Positions 7,825 through 16,675 are shown, numbered from the stretch's first letter. The stretch is 64,000 bases of DNA from Actinomycetales bacterium (GCA_016711095.1 JADJTP010000001.1:310001-374000), one strand, 5' to 3'. Numbers and translations: made by a program. The notes: a model not told the origin generated them from the sequence alone.

Positions 7825-9435
7825 ATGGCCATCCCCCCCACCCGGGCACGGCGCCGGTTGGCACTGCTCGCCTCCGGCGTCGTCACGAGTCTGAGCCTGT
7901 CGGCGTGCCTCGTCCTGCCGTTCCTGCCCTCCGATCAGTCCGGCTCTGGCTCCGGCGCGGGCGGCTCGGGCGGGTCGGGAGCCACGAACGCGCCGGTCGA
8001 TCCCTCTCAGGTGCGCAAGCCGCCGCCTGGGTCCACCGGCCTGGACCGGTTCTACGCGCAGACGCTCTCCTGGCGCAGCTGTTCCGGCGGGGAGTGCGCG
8101 ACCCTCGAGGTCCCCATCGACTACGCGCAGCCGCAGGGGGCGAGCATTTCGCTGGCCCTGCTGAGGGTCAAGGCGCGTTCGAGCTCCTCGCGGATCGGCT
8201 CGCTGGTCGTCAACCCCGGAGGCCCGGGCGGGTCGGGCGTCGAGTATGCGACCTACGCCAATCAGATCGTCGGCGCACCGGTGCGCGCCGCCTTCGACAT
8301 CGTCGGCTTCGACCCCCGAGGGGTGGGCAAGTCCTCGCCGATCGACTGCCTTGACGACCGGCAGCTCGACGCCTTCCTCGGGATGGATCCGACCCCCGAT
8401 GACCCGGCCGAGCAGCAGTCCTTCCTTGCCGGTGCGAAGGCGCTCGCCGACGGCTGTGCGGCTCGCGGGGGCGCGCTGCTCGGACATGTCTCGACGGTCG
8501 AGGCCGCCCGGGACATGGACGTGCTGCGTGCGGCGATCGGCGAGCCGAAGCTGCACTTCCTCGGCAAGTCCTACGGCACCTTCCTCGGGGCCACGTACGC
8601 CGACCTGTTTCCCACGACCGTCGGCAGGTTCGTCCTCGACGGCGTTGTCGCGCCTGATCTCACGTCGGCGGAGATCTCCGCTGGGCAGGCCCGCGGCTTC
8701 GAGTTGGCGACCCGCAGCTATGTCGAGAACTGCATCAGGCGCGGCAGTTGCCCTCTCGGCAGCACGGTCGACGAGGGGATGCAATGGATCCGCGACTTCC
8801 TCGCCGGACTGGACGCCCAGCCCGTCCGGGTCACCGGGGATCAAGGCATCACCGAGCTCAATGAGGCGTGGGGCTCCGTCGGGATGGCCAACGCGATGTA
8901 TGCGCAGGCGTCGTGGCCCACGCTCACCCGAGCTCTCGTCGCGGCGAAGAACGGCGACGGCAACCAACTCATGGGCCTGGCCAACCAATACGCCGACCGC
9001 ACCTCCAGCGGGTCCTATACGGGCAACATCATGGAGGTCATCTACGCGGTGAACTGCCTCGACCGCCCGGATACCGCAGACGTGGCCGAGGTGACCAAGA
9101 ACGGCGAGGCTTTCGCCAAGGACGCCCCGACCTGGGGTCGCTTCTTGGCGTGGGGGTCGGTGCCTTGCGGCGTGTGGTCGGTGCAGTCGGGTGCGCAACC
9201 CAAGAAGATCTCCGCCGTCGGCAGTGGCCCCATCGTCGTCGTCGGCACGACCCGTGACCCGGCAACGATCTACGAGTGGTCGGTCCGGCTGCGCCAACAG
9301 CTCTCGAACGCCGTACTGCTCACCTATGACGGTGACGGGCACACGGCATACACGCGGTCCAACTCGTGTATCGACCGGCCGATCGACGACTACTTCGTCA
9401 CCGGGAAGGTGCCGACCGACGGCCTCACGTGCTGA
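7825..9435 (+). CDS. Lipoprotein alpha/beta-hydrolase, TAP-like (peptidase S33 type)
   Basis: 536-residue exported hydrolase related to actinobacterial tripeptidyl aminopeptidases. A signal peptide ends in a lipobox (LSLSAC), followed by a Gly/Ser linker. The alpha/beta-hydrolase core has VNPGGPGGSG (oxyanion region), FDIVGFDPRGVGKS, the nucleophile Ser249 in LGKSYGTFLG, and catalytic Asp and His in the TAP C-terminal part (TTRDPAT, YDGDGHTAY). ATG 7825 is preferred over GTG 7813 because AGGAG at 7807-7811 is too close to the latter. A -10-like TAGCCT overlaps the holB stop. Natural substrate unknown, probably small peptides or esters. Confidence 0.88.
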   Translation: MAIPPTRARRRLALLASGVVTSLSLSACLVLPFLPSDQSGSGSGAGGSGGSGATNAPVDPSQVRKPPPGSTGLDRFYAQTLSWRSCSGGECATLEVPIDYAQPQGASISLALLRVKARSSSSRIGSLVVNPGGPGGSGVEYATYANQIVGAPVRAAFDIVGFDPRGVGKSSPIDCLDDRQLDAFLGMDPTPDDPAEQQSFLAGAKALADGCAARGGALLGHVSTVEAARDMDVLRAAIGEPKLHFLGKSYGTFLGATYADLFPTTVGRFVLDGVVAPDLTSAEISAGQARGFELATRSYVENCIRRGSCPLGSTVDEGMQWIRDFLAGLDAQPVRVTGDQGITELNEAWGSVGMANAMYAQASWPTLTRALVAAKNGDGNQLMGLANQYADRTSSGSYTGNIMEVIYAVNCLDRPDTADVAEVTKNGEAFAKDAPTWGRFLAWGSVPCGVWSVQSGAQPKKISAVGSGPIVVVGTTRDPATIYEWSVRLRQQLSNAVLLTYDGDGHTAYTRSNSCIDRPIDDYFVTGKVPTDGLTC

Positions 9436-9488
9436 GGAGTTGAGGCGGCTGAGATCCCTGGGACCGCTGGGGCCGCGGCGCCGGCCGC

Positions 9489-10793
9489 TCAGGGGGCGGC
9501 GACCACCATCCCCTTGCCCTGAGCGCCCAGTGCGGTGAGTGACTTGGCTGCCGCGTTGTACAGCGCCCGGTATGCCGCCTTGCGCGTGTCGGACACGGCC
9601 GGGTCGGCGAGCAGGGTGGCCAGGTCCACATAGCGGCGGGCTTCGTTGAGGTTGCTCATCGCGGTGGGGCGCATCTCGACGCCGGTGACCGTGAAACGTC
9701 CGTCGGTGCCGGCGCCGAAGCTCACTACCGCGGTCGCCTGGTGCTGGGCCTTGGCCAGCTCAGGTAGGCGGTGCTGGTTGGCGATCATGTTGCCCAAGCC
9801 GTAGATCACCCAGGTGTCACCGATCTTGTCGACCGGCTGCACGACATGTGCGTGGTGGCCGTAGACGAGGTCGATGTCGGGGGAGGCGGCGAGGGAGGTG
9901 GCGACCTTGCGCTGCTCGTCGGTGGGCAGCACACGGTATTCGGCGCCGGAGTGCAGCGCGACGAGGACGATCTGGGCGCCTGCCTGTCGAGCGGCCTTGG
10001 CCTCGGCGAGGATCCGAGCGACGTCGATCATGTCGACCGCCCACGGCTTGCCGGCGGGCAAGCTGAAACCGTTGAGTCCGTAGGCATAGGCCAGAAGGGC
10101 GACCTTGACACCCTTGGCGTCCAGGATCGTCGGGGTCTGCGCCTCGGCTTGGCTACGGCTGCTGCCGTCATGTTTGAGCCCGGCGGCGTCCATCGCGTCC
10201 AGGGTCCGTTTCAGTCCGTCGAAACCCTTGTCGACGGTGTGGTTTGAGGCCGTCGTGCAGGCGTCGAACCCGGTGTCGACGAGCGCCGGAAGGATCTCCT
10301 GCGGCACCGAGAAGACGGGGTAGGACGTGTACGGCCCACCTGGGGGGGCGACCGGCGTCTCGAGATTGCAGATCGCGACGTCGGCCGCCTCGACGACCGG
10401 TTTCGCACCGGCGAGGATCTGGCGGTAGTCCAGGCCGTTGCTCGCCTGTGCCGGGTTCGCCGCAGCATCCTTGCGGGCTTGGTCGGTGACGCCGCTATGC
10501 AGCAGGACGTCACCGGTGAGCGCGACCGTCACGGTGCGCCCACCCGGTTGCAAGGGGGCAGTCGCGGTGAGCGGTGTGCTCGTCAGGGGTGTCGACGGGG
10601 TCGCGGACGACCCAGCGGACAGGGTGGGCGTTGCTGCCCCCGCGGGCGAGTCTGGCTGTGCGGCCGTGGCTGTCGTGAGGGTCGCCGGAGCCGCCACCTC
10701 GGAGGACCCGCTGCACGCGGCCAGCAGCGCGACGCTGAGCGCTGCAGCGGCGTAGGCGGCCACGACCCGGGCCCGGGATCGGGGGGTGTTCAC
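9489..10793 (-). CDS. CapA-family lipoprotein (PGA_cap calcineurin-like fold)
   Basis: 434-residue lipoprotein: a signal peptide with lipobox (ALLAAC), a Ser/Thr/Ala/Pro-rich spacer (about 30-90), then the CapA domain with LTGDVLLH, ICNLETPV, TASNHTVDKG and VYGHHAHVVQPVD metal-binding-like motifs. CapA proteins take part in poly-gamma-glutamate capsule synthesis in bacilli, but in actinobacteria most are uncharacterised surface proteins; no capB or capC is nearby. GTG 10793 sits 6 nt after a TACCCT -10 box, so the mRNA is probably leaderless. It is convergent with the preceding hydrolase gene. Confidence 0.88.
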   Translation of the reverse strand: MNTPRSRARVVAAYAAAALSVALLAACSGSSEVAAPATLTTATAAQPDSPAGAATPTLSAGSSATPSTPLTSTPLTATAPLQPGGRTVTVALTGDVLLHSGVTDQARKDAAANPAQASNGLDYRQILAGAKPVVEAADVAICNLETPVAPPGGPYTSYPVFSVPQEILPALVDTGFDACTTASNHTVDKGFDGLKRTLDAMDAAGLKHDGSSRSQAEAQTPTILDAKGVKVALLAYAYGLNGFSLPAGKPWAVDMIDVARILAEAKAARQAGAQIVLVALHSGAEYRVLPTDEQRKVATSLAASPDIDLVYGHHAHVVQPVDKIGDTWVIYGLGNMIANQHRLPELAKAQHQATAVVSFGAGTDGRFTVTGVEMRPTAMSNLNEARRYVDLATLLADPAVSDTRKAAYRALYNAAAKSLTALGAQGKGMVVAAP

Positions 10794-10799
10794 CCTCAG

Positions 10800-10805
10800 A
10801 GGGTA
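10800..10805 (-). promoter_or_regulatory. -10 hexamer TACCCT, leaderless capA-like gene
   Basis: On the minus strand TACCCT is followed by 6 nt and the GTG start at 10793. Confidence 0.55.
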
Positions 10806-10935
10806 GGTCAGGTCGGCGGCATACCCGGGAAGGTTGGGTATGCCGCCCGTCCGCGAGCCGGTCTGGCTCGTGGTGGGCGCGCGGGGTCCGTATACTCGGG
10901 AACCGTGTTCACGGGCCTGTGGGCCCGGGTCGTGC

Positions 10936-11011
10936 GCCGCCTTAGCTCAGTCGGTAGAGCGATTCACTCGTAATGAATAGGTCATCGGTTCGATTCCGAT
11001 AGGCGGCTCCA
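10936..11011 (+). tRNA. tRNA-Thr (anticodon CGT)
   Basis: 76-nt cloverleaf including the encoded CCA. Acceptor GCCGCCT pairs with AGGCGGC, the D-arm is GCTC/GAGC, the anticodon stem ATTCA/TGAAT closes the loop CTCGTAA (anticodon CGT, reads ACG), and the T-arm ATCGG/CCGAT closes TTCGATT. A strong terminator hairpin follows immediately. Its 3' side borders a stretch of decayed mobile DNA, so it may have served as an integration site, although I found no second copy of its 3' end. Confidence 0.97.
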
Positions 11012-11012
11012 C

Positions 11013-11045
11013 GAGAGGACCTCACTCCAACAGTGGGGTCCTCTC
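11013..11045 (+). terminator. Terminator of tRNA-Thr
   Basis: 13-bp stem (11013-11025 with 11033-11045, one G-U pair) and a 7-nt loop, starting 2 nt after the tRNA; followed by CCGTTT. Confidence 0.85.
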
Positions 11046-11829
11046 CCGTTTCCGCAGGTCAGAGGCCCGTCCGGCAGGGCCGACGTTGACTGGCGGGGGA
11101 TTCTGGGTCGTCGGTGGGGGCAGAGGCGGGGCACTCCGTGTACCCGTCGTGTACCTCTCCGGTTCCGGTGACGAGGCGATTCGGTCGAGGGCGTCGGCGA
11201 CGCGGTCGGCTTCGGTGGGGAAGATGTGGGCTTCAGGCTGCGGCACGATCCTCAGGGCCCGAGTCGCCGGCCGTCTGACCCCCGGGCATGGTTCTTCCGG
11301 ATCGGCGGACCTATTTCCGTGGCAGAGGAGAACAACCGTGGCGGCGACCGGCGGGTACCCGCGGGGCTGGCGGTCGGGACCGCCCTCGCTCTGGGCGCCG
11401 ACGAAGTCCGAAAGAAAGTGTCAAAACACCTGTCATGGATTCGGGCCGACCCCGTCCTATATCCGACTCGACCACCGGAAACCTGGGGGGGGATCGGGTC
11501 AGGGCGATTCGCCCTTCCGGAGGGTTCGGAGGGGACCAGCCGGACGGGCGAATCGCTCCACACCCGTGGATGGTGGGTCGGTGGAAGAACCGGTTCACCA
11601 TCCATGTTCTCCCGCGACGCCCGCGACGTCGCCGCGGAGGTCGTGGGGGGCAGTGGCAGTGGCGGTCGTGGGGGCAGTGGCGGTCGTGGAGGTCGTGGGT
11701 CGCAGTGGAGGCCGTGGGTGGCCGAAAAGCAGGAGATTGACCGACGCCGCCGGCGCATCAGTGCCGGCGGCGGCGTCGCGGCTCAACGCGTTCGGCGCTC
11801 CGACGCCGCAAGCCGACGACCAGGCACCG
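11046..11829. other. Gene-poor stretch after tRNA-Thr, probable mobile-element debris
   Basis: No reading frame here has convincing coding character. It includes a simple GTGG/GGCAGTGGCGGTCGTGG-type low-complexity tract (about 11640-11715), an inverted repeat TGGATGGTG (11567-11575) / CACCATCCA (11596-11604), and an adjacent palindrome GAACCGGTTC (11587-11596). It separates tRNA-Thr from a degraded conjugation gene. Confidence 0.5.
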
Positions 11830-13369
11830 TCATGGCCAGCCGGTAGAGCGGCGTGTTGAGTCGCTTTCCCCAGAACGCCACCGGACCCAGGCATCGAGGG
11901 CGGCCCAGGCGGCGGCTGCGTCGTCGGCGTTGAGCTGGACCCAGTCGACGGGGGCGGTCTGTGGCGGTGAGGTCGGCAGCAGGAGCGGGTCCAGCAGCGC
12001 GGCATCGACCTCGCCGGGCCATGTCGGGTCGGCCGGGGATGGCGGACGGCCCGGTTCTGTCTCGGTCGGTGATCCTGGGCCGGACGAGGTCGCGGGTGCT
12101 GACGGACCGGCGTGGCCACCGGACCCAGCCGGTTGGCTGCCAGGCCCGGACGGTCGGGAGACCGGACCAGAGACTCGAGCTCCTGCCGTTGTGACGCCAC
12201 GTGCGCCGGCCGCGGAAGTCTCGGTCGAAGCGGCGGCACCCGAGCCACCACCGCCCGCCCCTGCTGCGCCGGCGGGTCCGCCGCCGACGGCAGCGACGGT
12301 GCGCACCAGGGAGGTGGCGGCATACCGGCCCTGATTGGCCACGGCCAAGGCCACGCCGGTGGTGGCCCGATGGGCGTCGGGGGCTGTGTGGGTGCCGGCG
12401 AAGTCCAGGACCTTGAAGCAGGCCCAGGGGGATGGGCAAGCCACCAGCAGCAGGATCAGCCCGGACAGCAACCCCGCCCAGGCCGCTCGTTTCGCCGGCA
12501 GGCCGACAGCCACGACGAACACGACGACGATGGCCAGCTTCGACAAGATCAACGCCAAGGTGAGTTGCACCCACCGGTGGACCCAGGTGCGGGTCAGCCG
12601 GGCAGTCGCCCCCGCCAACGCCAGAGGGGCGACGACAGCGATGACAATCAGGGCCTGGCGCACCAGCAGGGTGCCCAGGGTCAGGGTCGCGCCGAGGATG
12701 AACAGCAACCCGAACACATCATCAACGCCGCAGCGCCAGGCACTACTGCCAGTTGGGTCAACGCAGCCGGGTCAAGCAGCCGCCGGGCGGCCGCCTCGAT
12801 GCTCGTTCCGGCTAGGCCTGCGATACCGTCACAGACCGCGTCCACGGCCTCCAACAGGGCCGCGGTCAGCGCCCCCGCGGCCGCGGCACCCAGCACCGCG
12901 ACCCCGGCGCCGGTGACCGCCCGACCCAGCGCCGGCCGGTTCACGGCGAAGCGCGGCGGTAGCAGCCTGGACGACGACCAGGGCGACGACGAGCAACAGG
13001 GCCACCGAGGCGAGAGCGGCCGCGTTACGGGTCACGTACGGGCCGTCAGATCGATCGTCGTCGCCGTCGAGATGGCGGAAACACCGCGTCCAGGACCGCG
13101 GCGGCCGCATGGACGAACCCTTCCCTGATCGTCCCCAGCAGCGAGTCGGCGGCCTTGCCGGAAACTTGGACGATGACACGGCCGCGATTGTGTGGGGCGC
13201 TCTCTATGCCCACGCCGATTCCGGTGCCGTTGTGTTGGTGGCGACGCACCGGGGCTCTCCCCGAGACGCGGCCGACGTGGTTGCTCCTGAGACACGTATT
13301 TCGGTTGATCGCCGAGGGTGCGAGGGTTCCACGGTCCTCGCCGATCTCCTCAGTCGTATCGGTGTTCAT
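11830..13369 (-). pseudogene. Decayed VirB6/TrbL-like conjugation membrane protein
   Basis: Reading the minus strand and changing frame three times recovers one polytopic membrane protein: an N-terminal part with VSGKAADSLLGTIREGF; then NAAALASVALLLVVALVVVQ; then AVTGAGVAVLGAAAAGALTAALLEAVDAVCDG and LLDPAALTQLAVVPGAAALMM; then FGLLFILGATLTLGTLLVRQALIVIAVVAPLAL and further helices. This is the layout of TrbL/VirB6-like proteins of actinobacterial conjugative elements. Frameshifts lie near 13078, 12945 and 12710, each explained by one base. The 3' part is Pro/Ala/Gly-rich and ends with a VDWVQLNADDAAAAWAALDAWV piece like the start of a DUF4913 domain, cut off near 11880. This is a non-functional integrated-element remnant. 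Confidence 0.65.
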
Positions 13370-13664
13370 GGGAATGGCTGTTCTGCTCCTCGTGCTTGCC
13401 ACGGCTCGGCAAGCGGCCGCGATCGAGAGCAAGGTTCTGGCCGGTCTCGACTCGCCGGGTGATCCCTGACGGGCACGTCTTCACCCAGACCAGCTCATCA
13501 CCGCCGAAGACCCGCTCTCGAGCGAACTCCACGACGCGATCCGCGCCATCCACGACCGAGGCATTGCACACCAAATTGAGCCAAGTCGGGTCACAAGACG
13601 ACATCAAAGCCGCGAGCCGCCGGTTCACAGGGCTGATGGGCACGCAACAGATGCTCCGATGTGG

Positions 13665-14066
13665 CTATACGTTTCGGAGTTCCACGGGGACCCCGCGGAG
13701 AAACCACCCGGTTCCCGCTTGCCATTTACCGCTGCTCTCCAGGATTTTCTCAAGTTCGACCCTTAAGGCATGAGATCCGTATCGCAATTCGATGCCTCCC
13801 TTTCCAGCACATCGATCAGAGACCAGGGCTTCAACCCCTGCAGGTCGAGGCAATGTCTCGAGCACTTGCTGTGCCGTTTCGGGTAAGGGGTAGACATCAC
13901 AGTTAGCATAAGTTGGCACATTGTCATAAAGGCGATCCGCTGTATAGAAGCCGATCGGGTGCCACTTCAACTCGACCAGGACAACCGCCGACACGACGAT
14001 AATCGCTAAAAATCCCAGCCGTCTGAACGCTTTGACGTTCCACCCCGCGGTGCCCTTGATTGGCAT
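13665..14066 (-). CDS. Orphan membrane-anchored protein, unknown
   Basis: 133-residue protein with one N-terminal transmembrane segment (GFLAIIVVSAVVLVEL) and a small exported domain containing two Cys (ANCDVYPLPETA and SDRCAGKGG). I do not recognise the family. ATG 14066 has AAAAGGGG upstream at a normal distance, which supports a real gene. Local GC is clearly lower than the flanks and the copy-rich GTATGCCG word is absent, consistent with transfer. No partner gene is evident. Confidence 0.5.
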   Translation of the reverse strand: MPIKGTAGWNVKAFRRLGFLAIIVVSAVVLVELKWHPIGFYTADRLYDNVPTYANCDVYPLPETAQQVLETLPRPAGVEALVSDRCAGKGGIELRYGSHALRVELEKILESSGKWQAGTGWFLRGVPVELRNV

Positions 14067-14152
14067 TCGACCCCTTTTGATACTTGAAGCCTGTGACCCG
14101 AGGCTGCGGAACCTCCGGCCACACGCCTAGCTAGTCGCTAGCAACGGACGGT

Positions 14153-14416
14153 TCAGTGATTCGCGTGCCACCACTGGACGTAGTTACCCCAGTTCCAGTA
14201 AGGCCATGGAACGCGAAGGATCTCCGGATTGGGCTCACCGTACTGAATCCATGCCTTGTAGGTCCCAGTCACCATGGCCTAGTCTTGGAAAAGAGGGCTG
14301 GGGCAGGACCCTTGGCTGGAGCTGTAGCTGCGGAATCGCGTGTAATTGTCCGCGCAAACCTTCGCCTCGTCGCTCCGCAGGCATAGCCAGCGGTTGATGG
14401 AAACTAATGTTGCTCG
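14153..14416 (-). pseudogene. C-terminal remnant of an unknown exported protein with an amber codon
   Basis: A minus-strand frame encodes RSDEAKVCADNYTRFRSY, then an in-frame TAG (14279-14281), then VTGTYKAWIQYGEPN and a Trp/Tyr/Pro-rich end (WPYWNWGNYVQWWHANH) before TGA at 14153. The residue pattern on both sides of the TAG looks like one protein, and the frame is closed upstream at 14417 with no start codon. This is a broken gene end rather than a new small ORF, although ATG 14275 would give a 40-residue peptide. Confidence 0.4.
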
Positions 14417-14530
14417 TCAGGTGTGTTCGCATATTCGTTGGCCACACATCGATGTTGTAACGGGCTGGGCTGGCGGTGGGTAGGGGGCCCGATCCAACAA
14501 TCACAATCACTCGGGCCGCACTGGGCGCGA

Positions 14531-14959
14531 TCAGTCCAGGTTGTACGCCGTGGCGTGGTAAGGCTGATAAAGCAGGATCGCGTCGGCGCCAGGCACGTGC
14601 AGGGAAATCCCGCGACCGAAACCCATGTCCCGCGCTTCACCATCAAAGGCGGCGCCGCGCTCCGAAAGCTCGGCCACAGTTGCATCGAGCTCATCACACA
14701 TGACGGCAATGGAGTGGTGCCTGAGCGAGGCGCTGAACTGACCTTCGCTGGGGCTCGCAGTGGGATGCACGCCCATTTCGCTGGGGCCGGTCTTGAAAAT
14801 CAGCCACTCAGCGGGGTCTTGCCCTCCGGTGCCACGACCGGTGCCCGCGTCGCCCCGCTCACCCTCGGACACGAACGGCCACTGCAGAACGTCCTTGAAG
14901 AACGCCCTCGTGGCGGTGGCGTCATCGGAGTACACCAGCGTGTGAATCGCAGTGATCAT
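14531..14959 (-). CDS. VOC-family (glyoxalase/bleomycin-resistance fold) protein
   Basis: 142-residue protein with the paired beta-alpha-beta-beta-beta units of vicinal oxygen chelate proteins: it starts ITAIHTLVYSDDATATRAFFKDVLQW, has HHSIAVMCDELDATVAELSERGAAF at the second module, and ends with ISLHVPGADAILLYQPYH. Family members act as dioxygenases, glyoxalases or drug-binding proteins; the substrate cannot be told here. ATG 14959 gives full family length. Confidence 0.85.
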   Translation of the reverse strand: MITAIHTLVYSDDATATRAFFKDVLQWPFVSEGERGDAGTGRGTGGQDPAEWLIFKTGPSEMGVHPTASPSEGQFSASLRHHSIAVMCDELDATVAELSERGAAFDGEARDMGFGRGISLHVPGADAILLYQPYHATAYNLD

Positions 14960-15019
14960 CCTCGACTGTAGCGCGCAGGCGCGCTTGTCCGACCAGCGCC
15001 TGCCGGACGCTCACCGGAC

Positions 15020-15118
15020 CTATTCTGACTCACACTGAGTCTCCAGCCAGGCATCCAGGTCGGCGGCGTCCCAGACGAGCCGCCGCCGCCCCACGTGATC
15101 GCACGAGGGAACCTCCCC
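15020..15118 (-). pseudogene. C-terminal stub of an excisionase-like HTH protein
   Basis: The 32 codons before TAG 15020 read GEVPSCDHVGRRRLVWDAADLDAWLETQ, the wing and C-terminal helix of MerR/excisionase-type DNA-binding domains (pattern G-E-[IV]-P-S...GRRR...DVDAW). The helix-turn-helix that should precede it is not present in this frame. It looks like the other end of the mobile element whose VirB6-like gene lies at 11.8-13.4 kb. Confidence 0.5.
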
Positions 15119-15293
15119 TCCTGGCGGCCGGTGTCGTTGTCCATAAACAAAAGCCCCGAGTCGGGGGACGCCCCTGCCGCATGCCGGGACGTTGAGGGCA
15201 TCCGAGCGATGCAGAGGCGTCCTGGCGTGGCCTCGCGAGCCCCGTGTCGGTCCGATAGTGGTGAGCGCGGGCCCGAGGGGCGCGTGATTATGG

Positions 15294-15307
15294 CTACACT
15301 TGTAGCT
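15294..15307. promoter_or_regulatory. Palindromic operator over the toxin-antitoxin promoter
   Basis: GCTACACTTGTAGC is a 14-bp palindrome (6-bp arms, 2-bp centre). It covers the -10 element TACACT (15295-15300), and the leaderless ATG 15308 follows directly. Overlap of operator and -10 fits autorepression by the antitoxin. Confidence 0.6.
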
Positions 15308-15589
15308 ATGACGCATGGCGGCCAGATGGCATTGAAGGACGTAAAGAACCGCCTGTCCGAGGTCGTGGACCACGTGGAACGCGAACACGACCGAGTCGTC
15401 ATCACCAAGCACGGTCGCCCTGCCGCCGTCGTCGTCTCCATCGCCGACCTCGAGTCGCTCGAGGAGACCCTCGACCTGATGACCAAGCCGAGTCTGCTGG
15501 GCCAGATCCGCGACAGCCTGGGCGAACTGGAGCGGGGCGAGGCCGAGGTCCTGACCAAGGACGAGGCGCTGGCGCTGCTGCACCGCTGA
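15308..15589 (+). CDS. Type II antitoxin, Phd/YefM family
   Basis: 93-residue antitoxin: MALKDVKNRLSEVVDHVEREHDRVVITKHGRPAAVVVSIADLESLEETLDL is the Phd/YefM DNA-binding and dimerisation fold, followed by an acidic C-terminal tail expected to wrap the toxin. ATG 15308 lies 7 nt after TACACT and just after the palindrome, so a leaderless start is favoured over ATG 15290, which lies before the operator. The toxin gene follows after 9 bp. Confidence 0.87.
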   Translation: MTHGGQMALKDVKNRLSEVVDHVEREHDRVVITKHGRPAAVVVSIADLESLEETLDLMTKPSLLGQIRDSLGELERGEAEVLTKDEALALLHR

Positions 15590-15598
15590 GGTCTGCCC

Positions 15599-15850
15599 GT
15601 GGAGATCGAGTGGACGCCAGCGGCCAAGCGGGCCCTCGTGCGGCTGCCCGAAAAGGTGGCCTCCGCGGTCGTTGAGTTCGTCTACGGCGCACTGGCGGGG
15701 AACCCCCAGCGGGTGGGCAAGGCTCTCCGGTTCGAGCTCGAGGGTCTGCGCAGCGCCAGGCGCGGAGACTTCCGCGTCATCTACCGGATTGGCGGCAAGA
15801 TCACCATCCTCGCTATCGAGCACCGCGCCGACGTCTACCGCACGAAGTAG
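15599..15850 (+). CDS. RelE/ParE-superfamily toxin
   Basis: 83-residue protein (MEIEWTPAAKRALVRLPEKV...ALRFELEGLRSARRGDFRVIYRI...IEHRADVYR) with the RelE fold and the basic/Tyr residues typical of ribosome-dependent mRNA endonucleases (RRGDFRVIYRI, HRADVYR). It is paired with the Phd/YefM antitoxin 9 bp upstream. Start GTG 15599 gives full length. Both genes appear intact. Confidence 0.87.
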   Translation: MEIEWTPAAKRALVRLPEKVASAVVEFVYGALAGNPQRVGKALRFELEGLRSARRGDFRVIYRIGGKITILAIEHRADVYRTK

Positions 15851-16010
15851 GCCCACGCGATTGACACCAAAGAGCGGCACGACCGGATGTGCGCCGACGG
15901 ACGGACTATTCGACAGCCCTACCGGCCGACTCACGGTCAGGGGCGCCTCAGCAGGTGGGCTTGTCCGTCCGTGGAAGCACGTCGGGACCCTCGACCGCAC
16001 CGTCGCACCA

Positions 16011-16637
16011 TCACGGGCTCAGCGCGTAGCGGGCGGCGATCGTCGTGGCCGCCTCGTGGATCGCCCGGCCTTCCTCCTCTTCAGTGAGCGACCAGGTGCC
16101 GTGCACGAGGCGTGGCCAGAACACGGCGGATGCGATCAGCCCGAGGAACTGCGTCGTAGCGATGTCGAAGTCGTCGATGTCGGCAGTGCCCGCCGCATCC
16201 GCTTCGCGTAGGTGGCGTCGCAGCGCCCGAAGTACGGTCAGTGTGCCGAAGTCGAACGACAGTTCGCGCAGCTCTGGGAAGCGCGGCTGCTCCGCGATGA
16301 TCATCCGCATCAGCGCAGCGACCCGGGGCCGGGCGAGCATGTCGGCGTAGGCGCGGCCGAGGTGGACCAGGCCTGCGCGGAAGTCGTCGGACGGCAGATC
16401 GCCCAGCTCGGTGTCGGGCGTGGAAGCCGCTTCGAGCACCGTGGCCTCGAAGAGCTGCGCCTTCGTGGGGAACTGCTTGAACAGTGTCGCCTTGGAGACG
16501 CCGGCGCTGTCGGCGACGCGCGCCAGCGAGGTTCCGTCAAACCCGGCCTGTAGGAACAACTCGGCGGCGGCGTTCAGGATCGCCGTGTGGTTCCTGGCCC
16601 GGATGCGCCGGTGATAGTCGGATAGCTCGCGGGTCAT
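16011..16637 (-). CDS. TetR-family repressor
   Basis: 208-residue regulator: an N-terminal TetR HTH (NHTAILNAAAELFLQAGFDGTSLARVADSAGVSKATLFKQFPTKAQLF) and an all-helical ligand-binding part ending ...ALSP. It is divergent from a dihydrofolate-reductase-like gene, and two matching 20-bp palindromes lie between them, so it probably represses both promoters. Ligand unknown. Confidence 0.93.
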   Translation of the reverse strand: MTRELSDYHRRIRARNHTAILNAAAELFLQAGFDGTSLARVADSAGVSKATLFKQFPTKAQLFEATVLEAASTPDTELGDLPSDDFRAGLVHLGRAYADMLARPRVAALMRMIIAEQPRFPELRELSFDFGTLTVLRALRRHLREADAAGTADIDDFDIATTQFLGLIASAVFWPRLVHGTWSLTEEEEGRAIHEAATTIAARYALSP

Positions 16638-16655
16638 GGGTGAAGTCTCGCACGA

Positions 16656-16675
16656 GGTAAGTCGCTTGACTCACC
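16656..16675. promoter_or_regulatory. TetR operator, site 1
   Basis: GGTAAGTC-N4-GACTCACC: two 8-bp half sites matching in 7 of 8 positions. It lies close to the TetR start (16637). Confidence 0.75.

Noticed and set aside
7816..9342. 508-codon minus-strand frame opposite the TAP-like hydrolase
   Set aside because: Shadow of a well-supported gene.
11022..11246. 74-codon minus-strand frame after tRNA-Thr
   Set aside because: It overlaps the tRNA terminator hairpin, and the Pro-rich composition carries no recognisable domain. It could be the end of a lost mobile gene but cannot be supported.
13350..13643. 97-codon minus-strand frame
   Set aside because: No ribosome site, no domain, and it runs into the broken VirB6-like gene in a different frame; treated as element debris.
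10985..15020. Direct repeat of the tRNA-Thr 3' end as attachment site
   Set aside because: I scanned for the T-loop/acceptor sequence downstream and found no second copy.
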